Positions 1-7,191 of a stretch of DNA of 51,921 nt are shown here, piece by piece; position 1 is the stretch's first letter, and each line of letters opens with the position of its first letter. Both the position numbers and the translations under genes were made by a program. The notes below the pieces were generated by a model. That model saw nothing but the letters and a program-made list of their open reading frames with translations. It was not told where the DNA came from and did not search any database. Source of the DNA: Bacteroidales bacterium UBA5281 (GTDB lineage: Bacteria; Bacteroidota; Bacteroidia; Bacteroidales; Lentimicrobiaceae); NCBI GenBank assembly GCA_002410555.1, contig DHSR01000061.1:1-51921 (forward strand), read 5' to 3'.

Positions 1-170
1 TCCGTCAACCACATCAACCGGGGATTATTCACAGGGAAACCCCGCTGGGGTTATTGGAGCACGACTTTAGCACCCCGGAGGGGTGAAACTATGAATAACC
101 CCCAATGTAGCGAAGCGAAATTGGGGGTAAGGATAATCCGAAGAGAATGGAACCCTGGAGGGGTTCAACT
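1..170. repeat. Cluster of GC-rich palindromic intergenic repeats (REP-like)
   Basis: Several imperfect or perfect palindromes sit back to back: a 15-base one at 38-52 (CCCC GCT GGGG core), CACCCCGGAGGGGTG at 71-85, a 9-bp stem ACCCCCAAT (98-106) / ATTGGGGGT (120-128), and a further CCCTGGAGGGG copy at about 150-166. The units share the CCCCGGAGGGG core and the trailing TTCAACTAT / GAAACTAT motif, so they are copies of one family. They look like the extragenic palindromic elements common between genes of Bacteroidota. They are GC-rich compared with the AT-rich gene that follows. Whether they move or end transcripts is not visible here. Confidence 0.7.
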
Positions 171-308
171 ATAGCTGTTTTGCAGACAAATTTTTATCAA
201 TACACAAACTTTCCTTCCAATCGCAACGCATTCAAACCCAAAGCAGACGAATTCAAGTTTGCTGCTCTTTATATGCTTTCATCGATTTCTTTTGTAGAAA
301 AAAGGGAA

Positions 309-644
309 ATGCAAGCTTCGCAACGAATTACGCTCAACACCCTGAATGCCATCCATCTGGTCAAGAAACAGGATATCTTGTACTGCAAGTGCAACAATAG
401 TTCCACCACATTTTATCTCACCAATCACAAACCCATTGTTATTTCGCAAAGCATATCGGAAATTGAGAAACAGTTGGGCACTGATTCCTTTTTTCGTTCG
501 CATCAATCCTATCTGGTTAACATCAATCATATCAAAGAAATTAATAAAGCAGACAACTACTCCATTCTGCTTTCCGACAATTCACAAATTCCAACCGCTA
601 CCCGAAAGCGAAAAGAGATTCTTCAAATTCTACTGGATAAGTAA
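309..644 (+). CDS. Short LytTR-type DNA-binding protein
   Basis: The product is a stand-alone LytTR DNA-binding domain of about 111 residues. Family features seen are RITLNTLNAIHLVKKQDILY at the start, the central FFRSHQSYLVNINHIKEI block typical of LytTR, and the closing IPTATRKRKEIL. No receiver or membrane domain precedes it, so it is a single-domain regulator or a remnant of a larger one. The frame is open upstream to an ATG at 147, but that start lies inside the palindromic repeat and the extra residues match no known domain; another in-frame ATG is at 273. I chose 309 because it begins exactly at the conserved domain. It faces the cluster of exported proteins at 740-6139 and could regulate it, but that is inference. 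Confidence 0.8.
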   Translation: MQASQRITLNTLNAIHLVKKQDILYCKCNNSSTTFYLTNHKPIVISQSISEIEKQLGTDSFFRSHQSYLVNINHIKEINKADNYSILLSDNSQIPTATRKRKEILQILLDK

Positions 645-739
645 CGAATTCAAAGCAATGGCCTGCACTTTCAAGTTTACCGGCACGGCATACCCTCAAG
701 TGCAATAAATTTACACTTCATAAACCAACAACAACCATT

Positions 740-2272
740 ATGAAACGACACTTTATCTTCTTAATCATCCTGTTATTCACCCTTCCGGCCATGAGTCAGA
801 TACGGGTGGATCTCAACAGGAAAATTAACCGGGAAGCCAACCGGCGGGCCAACCGGCAAGCAGACAATGCTGTTGATAAGTCTTTCAACAAAGTTGAAGA
901 TGGCATTGGAGGGATGTTCAAAAAAAAGAAGGGCAATAGCGATGCTGATCAGGAAAAGGACTCAAAAGGAACCAATGAATCGAACTCCGGGGCAGCATTT
1001 GGGGCTTTTACGAGCTTATCACCGGCTGAGGGCGATGTAACGACTTTACCCATACAATGCTCCTGGGAAATTCCCGATATGGAAACCTATAAATTTACGG
1101 TTCATCTGGAAGGCGATGACTGGATGGATTGGTTGACTAAGACTACAAGCAAAAACCAATGCACCTTCTCAGGCTTGCCCACGGCCACAAAAAACCTAAA
1201 GTGGCAGGTCATTGCCGTAGGAAATGGGGAACGGCTGGAGTCGCCCTGGCAAAATTTTACCCTTTCGGATGAAACCAATGGTGCATCAAAACCAGCAAAA
1301 CCCGAAGTGCAATGGGCGAAATTCGATTTTGTTCCCGGCGATGAAGTTATTTTTGAAGATGGGCCATCTGCAGATGAAGAAAACGGAGAATTTCCAAGCC
1401 GTTGGGATTTATTAGAAGGCCAGGTTGAAATAGCCAGCGTTGATGGCGAAACAGTCATCATGTTTCTGGATGGCGGCTCAATCATTCCCTATCTGAAAAA
1501 TTCAGACACCGATTATTTGCCGGAAGTGTTTACCATCGAATTTGATTTTTATCGTCCTCAGGATGGTAATAGGATAACCATCTATCTTACCGATCAAAAA
1601 AATCAGCGCGGACTTTACGATGATTATCAGGAATTTGATATTACACCTTTCAGAGTAGATGCACCCGGAGGAATTACAGCCGAGCATTCAGGCAGAGATT
1701 ACAAATATTGCGAGCAAGGATGCTGGACACATATTTCTGTTGCATTTACCAAAGGGAAACTGAAAGTATATATAGATGATACAAGGGTAATTAATATTCC
1801 CCGCTACGAATTTAATCCAACCGGATTTACTTTTTATCCCTATTTTGCTGATGCAGCAGAGGGCAAAGCATTTTACGCAAAAAACTTCAGAATCGCCAAA
1901 GGTGGGGTAAAGTACTACGACCGGGTACTTTCTGATGGGAAGATTATTGTAAACGGCATTCGCTTCGATGTGAACAAAGCCACCATAAAGCCGGAAAGTA
2001 ACGGCGCCATCAATGAAATTTTTGAACTGATGCAAAAGCAGCCCACCCTGAATTTCAGTGTGGAAGGTCACACCGACAGTGATGGTGATGAGGCATTAAA
2101 CCAAAGCCTTTCCGAAAGCCGCGCCAGGGCAGTGATGGAACGCCTGATTGATATGGGCATTCCAGCCAATCGTCTTAAATCTGCAGGCTGGGGCGAAAGC
2201 AAACCCATTGGTGAAAACACCACCGCCGAAGGAAAAGCCAACAACCGCAGGGTAGAATTTGTAAAGTTCTAA
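740..2272 (+). CDS. Exported OmpA-family protein with FN3-like and lectin-like domains
   Basis: A 510-residue exported protein. Residues 1-20 form a signal peptide ending ..AMSQ. Residues 21-75 are a basic, Asn/Arg-rich, probably coiled segment (repeated NREANRRANRQADN) followed by a KKKKG stretch. About 88-175 looks like an FN3/Ig-like beta domain and about 195-385 like a LamG/concanavalin-type domain (FTIEFDFYR, KLKVYIDDTRV). The C-terminal part (about 395-510) is an OmpA peptidoglycan-binding domain: IRFDVNKATIKPES, VEGHTDSDGD, LSESRARAV, NRRVEF. The protein probably tethers a ligand-binding periplasmic or outer-membrane module to peptidoglycan. It is the first gene of a same-strand run of exported proteins ending at 6139. 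The OmpA assignment is firm; the middle domains are fold guesses. Confidence 0.9.
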   Translation: MKRHFIFLIILLFTLPAMSQIRVDLNRKINREANRRANRQADNAVDKSFNKVEDGIGGMFKKKKGNSDADQEKDSKGTNESNSGAAFGAFTSLSPAEGDVTTLPIQCSWEIPDMETYKFTVHLEGDDWMDWLTKTTSKNQCTFSGLPTATKNLKWQVIAVGNGERLESPWQNFTLSDETNGASKPAKPEVQWAKFDFVPGDEVIFEDGPSADEENGEFPSRWDLLEGQVEIASVDGETVIMFLDGGSIIPYLKNSDTDYLPEVFTIEFDFYRPQDGNRITIYLTDQKNQRGLYDDYQEFDITPFRVDAPGGITAEHSGRDYKYCEQGCWTHISVAFTKGKLKVYIDDTRVINIPRYEFNPTGFTFYPYFADAAEGKAFYAKNFRIAKGGVKYYDRVLSDGKIIVNGIRFDVNKATIKPESNGAINEIFELMQKQPTLNFSVEGHTDSDGDEALNQSLSESRARAVMERLIDMGIPANRLKSAGWGESKPIGENTTAEGKANNRRVEFVKF

Positions 2273-2306
2273 TAAAGTCACATTATAACCACTTAATTTC
2301 ACAAAA

Positions 2307-2792
2307 ATGAAAAAATCAATCTTAACCATGGCAATTGTTTTAAGCGCTTTAAGCGTAGTGTTTACTTCTTGTAAAAAAGATAAGGATGAGGATGCAGGGC
2401 CAGCTCAAACCGAAGGCACTTACAATGTAGTAATTGATGGCCAAACCATCGCTTCGGGCACCACCATTGAAGTTGGCTGGGTGGGAAATGCAGCAACCGT
2501 TTCAAAAGGAGACGATTTTTCAGTTATCATTTCATCTATACCGGTGGAAGTGGGTGAGGTTTTTCATTTTGATGAAACCATGTCCAGCGGGACTATATCC
2601 ATCATGGGTAAAAATCTGCTGCTTTCAGATGGAAGTGATGAAATGTATTTCTCGCAAACCGGTACCGTAACAAGAGAATCGAAAACAAAAATAACTTTTG
2701 AAGGAACCTGCTCGGCAATGTTAACTACCGATAAACATACCTTCAGCGGTACCGTGGAATCAGATGTCTTTAAAATGATTTATACTCCATAA
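2307..2792 (+). CDS. Small predicted lipoprotein, function unknown
   Basis: The product has 161 residues. It starts with a lipoprotein signal peptide: MKKS, a hydrophobic stretch, then VFTSC with the lipidated Cys at residue 22, followed by KKDKDEDA, a charged tether. The remainder is Gly/Thr/Ser-rich and alternates polar and hydrophobic residues, as expected for a beta-sandwich or small barrel (GTYNVVIDGQTIASGTT, FSGTVESDVFKMIY). I do not recognise a specific family. It follows the OmpA-like gene after 34 bases in the same direction, so the two are probably co-transcribed. It is likely anchored to the outer membrane, because no inner-membrane retention signal is apparent. Confidence 0.75.
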   Translation: MKKSILTMAIVLSALSVVFTSCKKDKDEDAGPAQTEGTYNVVIDGQTIASGTTIEVGWVGNAATVSKGDDFSVIISSIPVEVGEVFHFDETMSSGTISIMGKNLLLSDGSDEMYFSQTGTVTRESKTKITFEGTCSAMLTTDKHTFSGTVESDVFKMIYTP

Positions 2793-2808
2793 GAGAAAAG
2801 AAATGCAA

Positions 2809-2848
2809 TGCACTGACCGTCTGATGAACATGAGATGGGCTCAGTGCA
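2809..2848. repeat. 8-bp inverted repeat in the 2793-2884 gap
   Basis: TGCACTGA at 2809-2816 is the exact reverse complement of TCAGTGCA at 2841-2848, with 24 bases between. It lies between the lipoprotein gene and the frameshifted gene at 2885. No T-run follows, so it is not a classic terminator. It may be an mRNA hairpin or chance. Confidence 0.35.
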
Positions 2849-2884
2849 CCGCTCAGACCCTGTAAATAAGTGAAAGCCTGCCCC

Positions 2885-3297
2885 ATGAAAAAAACAATAC
2901 TCATTCTGTTTGTCTTCCTTGCTTTTGCGGGAAGTGCCTATGCACAAAAATCGAATTTATTGAAGGCATGGCTGAAGTATTGGACGAATACGCTTTGCTG
3001 ATAGATGAAACCCTGGAAGAGGCCGGAGAGTTTGTGGGTAAAGACCAGGATGATCTTAGCATGATGGAGCAAATCAAACTGGCTAAAATTACTGCAGAAG
3101 TAGCGGTTAAATCGGTGAGCACTTTGGAGAAATGGGGCAAATATTTAGATCAGCGCGTTCGTATCGAAGAAGAACTTAACGACCAGGAAGCCAAAGCGAT
3201 TGAAGTAGTTTTGTCCAGATTTGAAAAACGCATGGAACAAATTCAGGAAAAACATGCCAACCTGTTTGAAAAAGAAACCAACCTAAACCAACTTTAA
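2885..3297 (+). pseudogene. Exported coiled-coil protein broken by a single-base frameshift
   Basis: An ATG at 2885 opens a clear signal peptide (MKKTILILFVFLAFAGSAYA then Q-K), but this frame stops after 38 codons. The +2 frame continues without a stop to 3297 and holds the acidic, helical remainder (MAEVLDEYALLIDETLEE.. to ..FEKETNLNQL). If the A5 run at 2946-2950 were A6, the reading would pass directly from ..AYAQK into IEFIEGMAEVLDEY, giving one protein of about 137 residues with a normal signal peptidase site. So the gene is intact apart from one missing A in a homopolymer. The ATG at 2968 is probably not a real start because it would lack the signal peptide. Possible causes are a sequencing error, a true pseudogene or slippage-based phase variation. 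The stop overlaps the start region of the next gene. Confidence 0.75.
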
Positions 3298-3298
3298 A

Positions 3299-3820
3299 AT
3301 GAAAAAGGAACTTGCAACATTTTTAATTTCTTTGCTTTTTAGTTTTTCAGCTTTCAGCCAGCTAAGCGATGCTGAAAACAAGGCACTTGATGATTTAATT
3401 GCATCTCAAATTGAAATAGAAGTAGATGCGATAAGGGTATCAGCACTGAAAACCGTTTTCGACGCAGCATTTTTCAAATTGAAAACCATACCGCATTATG
3501 ATAACAATGGCGGATTCCATGAAACTGTTTTAATGAAGCATAATGGGAAAATAACAGAAGTTATGGAGGCTGATTCATTGGTGCCATTTATCCGAAGCGA
3601 TTTTAAAATAACCAACCAGACAGATGCGGCGCAATTAAAAGAGGCCTTAAAGCTGCTATTGGACAGTGCTTCCGGCCGCGAAGACGAAATCATCCAGAAA
3701 GAAGATCAATGGATTTTGGTGTGCGATGATTGGTTTGGTGAAAAGCGGGGATTTGTGGTAATAACAGATTCCAATAAAAACATTCAATCCATTGAATATT
3801 CAGATAACCTGGAGTTTTAA
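3299..3820 (+). CDS. Exported protein of unknown function sharing a domain with its downstream neighbour
   Basis: The product has 173 residues with a signal peptide ending ..FSAFSQ (about residues 1-20). Residues 49-173 resemble the C-terminal domain (about 340-466) of the product of the gene at 3864: both have AL..VF.A.F at the start, an NG turn, L...SDFK..N...AA....AL, a Trp in the I..K...W segment, and a closing K+GF.V..D....IQ(S/T)IE. I do not recognise the family. The ATG lies one base after the stop of the frameshifted gene, so translation is probably coupled. An exported, possibly periplasmic, role is inferred from the signal peptide only. Confidence 0.75.
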   Translation: MKKELATFLISLLFSFSAFSQLSDAENKALDDLIASQIEIEVDAIRVSALKTVFDAAFFKLKTIPHYDNNGGFHETVLMKHNGKITEVMEADSLVPFIRSDFKITNQTDAAQLKEALKLLLDSASGREDEIIQKEDQWILVCDDWFGEKRGFVVITDSNKNIQSIEYSDNLEF

Positions 3821-3863
3821 TGATCATTTGTAATCAGATTCCTAAAACACAAACAATAAAGTC

Positions 3864-5264
3864 ATGAGAAAAATATTCCTCTTACTAATCGCTCTTGGAT
3901 GTTTTGTAGCAGCCGGCGCACAAAAGAATTATCCCATCCTGACCCTCGAAGAAATTGGCGCTGCTGCCATTATCCCCGATGAGGTAATAATGGTTGTAGT
4001 AGAAAATATTGGTGAAATGCCAAACCTGTCCTTTTACGATCTTGAGAAGAAAGTGTTAATGCAAAAATTTTCGGCAAAACTACCTGAAAACCCCGTGGCT
4101 CATATCATTCCATGTGATGATGGGTTGCTGTATCTGGTAACCATGAAAAAGAACCCTGAAGATGGGCCACCACTGTTGGATGCCATTTATTCGTTCGACC
4201 ATAAAAAGGATAAAATCAAGCTGGTTTATACCGAAAAAGATAAGGTGAATGCGCCCTGGGCTGCTGCTGGCGTTCACCTGAAACTGGTTTTAGATACCGA
4301 AGGAAATAGTGGGCAGCCACGTATTTTTAATATCGAAAGCGGAGCATATGAAACTTTTTCAACCGATGAAAATGTGCGCATGCTTTGTGCGTCCAACAAA
4401 CACAATAGTTATGTAGTACTAAAAATTAACGAGTTTGGTGACGACGATACCGTTCCGGTTTATGTAATGGACAAAAATGGTCAACTAAGCGAATCTGTTG
4501 GTATTTTCGATTCGCGAATGAGGGCTTCCACCAACAAAGAGGAGAACCATATGCCGGGTTTTACCATTACAAATCCCGAATATAACTGGATCCTGTCTGC
4601 GTATGACTACAGCGGTTTCCCCCTGTCCGGATTTTCCATTGCCATGCATCCCGGACTGGCTGAAAAATACAATCAAACGGCTAATCTGTTTGATATCAGG
4701 GAAATTGTGGCTGCCAACGAAACCTACATGGCAGCAAAAGGCAATTACCAGTTGTGGGTGTATAATACACTTACGCCAAATACCATCAAACCTCAAACCG
4801 TGAGCGATGAAGACATGGAAGCTATCTTGTCTTACCGCAAAGATAAAATAGAATACCTAAAGTCGCCTTTTCAATCGGCTGCGCTCAATGAAGTCTTTAA
4901 GGCAAAGTTTTATTCGATAACCGAAAAGACCAATTTGGGTGGAGACTTTTACAGTGAATCATCTTTTATTGCCTTTGCCCTGAATGGGGAATACGAAGTC
5001 TTGCGGGAAAAATCACAGTTAAACGATGTGTTGTCTTCTGATTTTAAACTCCACAACGAATTATCGGCAGCCACATTTCAGGATGCATTGAATGCACTTT
5101 ATCCTCCGGGAACCTTTGATACCAAGCACATACAATTCTATAAAAAAGGCAATACCTGGTATTTTATACGGGGAGAATCTTTTAGCAAAAAGAAAGGATT
5201 TGCGGTAAATGTTGATGCTAAGGGTAAAATACAAACAATAGAAGAGAAATCAGAGATTGACTAA
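3864..5264 (+). CDS. Exported two-part protein with a C-terminal domain shared with the 3299 gene product
   Basis: The product has 466 residues with a signal peptide (MRKIFLLLIALGCFVAAGAQ). Residues 25-310 are rich in beta strands with repeated hydrophobic-aromatic turns and DG/NG loops (for example PCDDGLLYLVTMKKN, YQLWVYNTLTPNT), which suggests a beta-propeller-like fold, but no repeat signature is clear enough to name. Residues 340-466 are homologous to residues 49-173 of the preceding product (shared SDFK, W, GF.V and IQTIE positions). The gene follows after 43 bases on the same strand. The pair may be a duplication in which one copy gained or lost the N-terminal part. Function unknown. 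Confidence 0.75.
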   Translation: MRKIFLLLIALGCFVAAGAQKNYPILTLEEIGAAAIIPDEVIMVVVENIGEMPNLSFYDLEKKVLMQKFSAKLPENPVAHIIPCDDGLLYLVTMKKNPEDGPPLLDAIYSFDHKKDKIKLVYTEKDKVNAPWAAAGVHLKLVLDTEGNSGQPRIFNIESGAYETFSTDENVRMLCASNKHNSYVVLKINEFGDDDTVPVYVMDKNGQLSESVGIFDSRMRASTNKEENHMPGFTITNPEYNWILSAYDYSGFPLSGFSIAMHPGLAEKYNQTANLFDIREIVAANETYMAAKGNYQLWVYNTLTPNTIKPQTVSDEDMEAILSYRKDKIEYLKSPFQSAALNEVFKAKFYSITEKTNLGGDFYSESSFIAFALNGEYEVLREKSQLNDVLSSDFKLHNELSAATFQDALNALYPPGTFDTKHIQFYKKGNTWYFIRGESFSKKKGFAVNVDAKGKIQTIEEKSEID

Positions 5265-5287
5265 CATTAACAAACAACACAATCAAA

Positions 5288-6139
5288 ATGAAAAATCTAA
5301 GCATCCTCTTTTCGCTATTACTTGCCATGTCAGGTTGTAACGGAAGTGCACAAAACAAGCTGAAACGCTATGATTTAAAGTCGGGTATTGTAGAATATGT
5401 GACTACCACCAGTGGAAAAGTAATGGGCAGCACGATCAACGGAAGTGGCACCGAAACCTTGTATTTTAAGGATTGGGGCGCGCTTGAGTTGAAAGAATCT
5501 GTTTTAAGCCAAACCACTATCATGAAATTTTTAGGCAACTCCAGCACCGAAACCGAAGAGACCCATACCATAGTAAAATTAGACAATGGCGATTCTTATT
5601 CAGTTGATTTCAACAAAAAGCAGATTTATGTTTCAAGAGATATTTCCATGGACATGATTATGGCAAATCAACCAAATGGTGATGCCGGGGAAGTAGGTGA
5701 AAGCATGCTGGTAAGTATGGGTGGTGAAAAAACGGGCACCGAAAAATTTCTTGGCTATACCTGCGATGTGTGGGAAATAATGGGTGGCAAACAATGGATA
5801 CACAAAGGACTGATGCTTAAAATGGAGATGACGGTTTTAGGGATCACCACAAAAACGGAGGCAACAAGTGTTAAACTTGATGTTTCGGTTCCAAATGCCA
5901 ACTTCGAATTGCCTGATTTTCCCATTCAGGAAATTGAGAACTTTATGGGTGACGAAGACTTAGAATATGATGCTGAAGAAATGGAAGAAGGGATGGAAAT
6001 GATGCAGCATTTATCTTTTGAGGAATGGAAACAGGCTGTCATAGAAGGAGACCCTGAAATGAAGGATGCCAGCGAAGAAGAGCTTCGCCATTCCTATGAT
6101 ATGATGCAAAAGGTGTTAAAGCTAAGAAGTGGAAATTAG
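5288..6139 (+). CDS. Exported DUF4412-like protein
   Basis: The product has 283 residues. The N-terminus (MKNLSILFSLLLAMSGCNGSAQ) is a signal sequence that could be cut either as a lipoprotein at Cys17 or by signal peptidase I after ..GSAQ. The body resembles DUF4412-type proteins: GIVEYVTTTSGKVMG near the start, a short-stranded beta pattern, and the motif GTEKFLGYTCDVWE followed by GKQWIHKGLMLKME. The tail (about 210-283) is strongly acidic and Met-rich, ending in a predicted helix. It is 23 bases downstream of the 3864 gene and closes the run of exported genes. Function is unknown; the family match was made by eye. Confidence 0.7.
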   Translation: MKNLSILFSLLLAMSGCNGSAQNKLKRYDLKSGIVEYVTTTSGKVMGSTINGSGTETLYFKDWGALELKESVLSQTTIMKFLGNSSTETEETHTIVKLDNGDSYSVDFNKKQIYVSRDISMDMIMANQPNGDAGEVGESMLVSMGGEKTGTEKFLGYTCDVWEIMGGKQWIHKGLMLKMEMTVLGITTKTEATSVKLDVSVPNANFELPDFPIQEIENFMGDEDLEYDAEEMEEGMEMMQHLSFEEWKQAVIEGDPEMKDASEEELRHSYDMMQKVLKLRSGN

Positions 6140-6190
6140 GCTTTTTCTTTCAACGCATAGTTTCTGAAAAGAGATGAATTGTAAAATTAG

Positions 6191-6224
6191 TGGATAGATT
6201 AAATTTATGAATTTAATCTATCCA
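6191..6224. repeat. Perfect 15-bp inverted repeat between genes
   Basis: The left arm at 6191-6205 (TGGATAGATTAAATT) and right arm at 6210-6224 are exact reverse complements around a 4-base loop, TATG. It sits in the 136-base gap between the end of the exported-gene cluster and the DUF3795 gene. The strong symmetry suggests a hairpin that ends or protects the upstream transcript, or an operator for the downstream gene. There is no clean T-run after it. Confidence 0.6.
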
Positions 6225-6275
6225 TTCGTATAAAATACTTAGATTTGATGGTAAAATCTGCTGAGCAACCAGATT

Positions 6276-6674
6276 ATGATCCCCCGACTAATCGCCCCCT
6301 GTGGCATGAACTGCGAAATCTGCTTAGGTTTTCAACGATTGAAAAACCCTTGTCCCGGATGCAGGGGCGACAATACTGCTAAACCCGGGTATTGTCAGAA
6401 GTGTATCATCGCAAATTGTGCAGAACTGAACAAAATCCAACCGGGATTTTGCTATGATTGCCCGAAATACTCCTGCAAGCGGCTGAAACAATTGGATCAG
6501 CGGTACAGAACAAAATATGGAATGAGTATGATTGAAAACCTCGAAAGCATTAAAACGAAGGGCTTGGTCCATTTTTCAAATAACGAAACTGAAAGGTGGC
6601 GCTGTCGCAATTGTGGAGAACAGCTATGTGTTCACCGGCCATTTTGTTTAAAGTGTAAAACACCCAGTAAATAA
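6276..6674 (+). CDS. DUF3795 family Cys-rich protein
   Basis: The product has 132 residues, 16 of them Cys. The N-terminus APCGMNCEICLGF is the hallmark of DUF3795. Pairs and triplets at C9/C13/C16, C26/C29, C40/C43/C48, C59/C62/C67 and a C-terminal C110/C113/C118/C124/C127 set look like zinc- or iron-sulfur-binding knuckles. There is no signal peptide or membrane segment, so it is cytoplasmic. The reaction is not known for the family. The gene stands alone after the inverted repeat at 6191-6224, which may separate it from the upstream cluster. The C-terminal Cys group resembles a zinc ribbon and may be an addition to the core domain. Confidence 0.85.
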   Translation: MIPRLIAPCGMNCEICLGFQRLKNPCPGCRGDNTAKPGYCQKCIIANCAELNKIQPGFCYDCPKYSCKRLKQLDQRYRTKYGMSMIENLESIKTKGLVHFSNNETERWRCRNCGEQLCVHRPFCLKCKTPSK

Positions 6675-7191
6675 GCCCTGTTTTCGCATTACCGAAATTT
6701 TACCGAACCGCCTGATAGCTAAAATAGTTCTAATGGCCGTTGATACCGACCAGGCGGGATTTCTTCAAAAGTTGAGGATTCCATTCCCGGTTTTTTGACT
6801 GTTGGAAACATATTTATTGGGCTTCTCATATTTTAAAAGCCCGAAGCGTTACAACAGTGGAATCTATTGGCAAGTTACTTAAATTTAACCGCTAACCACT
6901 TAAATTCATAAAAATCAAATTTGCGCGGTTTTTAGCTAAAAATAAACGACCTGATTAATTCACAAAACAGTATTCGCAGTTTTGACAAAATATTATTTTA
7001 TGTCTAAACCCCTTTGAACCTACCCCTCAAAAACTTTTCTCTCTTATATGTCTCATATGGGTCGCAAGTTGGGGGGTGAATTTAAGCCAAACCCTGCCTC
7101 CCCATAACATTGGGATTAACCTGAGCTTATTTATTTAAGGTTTTATGAGTAGTTCAGGATAAGTCCTGGGTTGTAAAAACATTCATAAATC
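6675..7191. other. 517-base gene-free stretch
   Basis: No ORF with coding character was found on either strand between the DUF3795 gene and the DUF4476 gene, which converge here. It holds two small hairpins: GGGCTT (6819-6824) / AAGCCC (6837-6842), and CAGGA (7155-7159) / TCCTG (7164-7168), the second just past the stop of the minus-strand gene. Neither has a T-run. No tRNA or riboswitch pattern was recognised. Confidence 0.5.

Noticed and set aside
147..308. N-terminal extension of the LytTR gene
   Set aside because: Begins within a palindromic repeat; no domain match. An alternative ATG at 273 remains possible.
6675..7191. Hidden small gene or tRNA
   Set aside because: No cloverleaf pattern, no coding-like frame and no family motif found on either strand.
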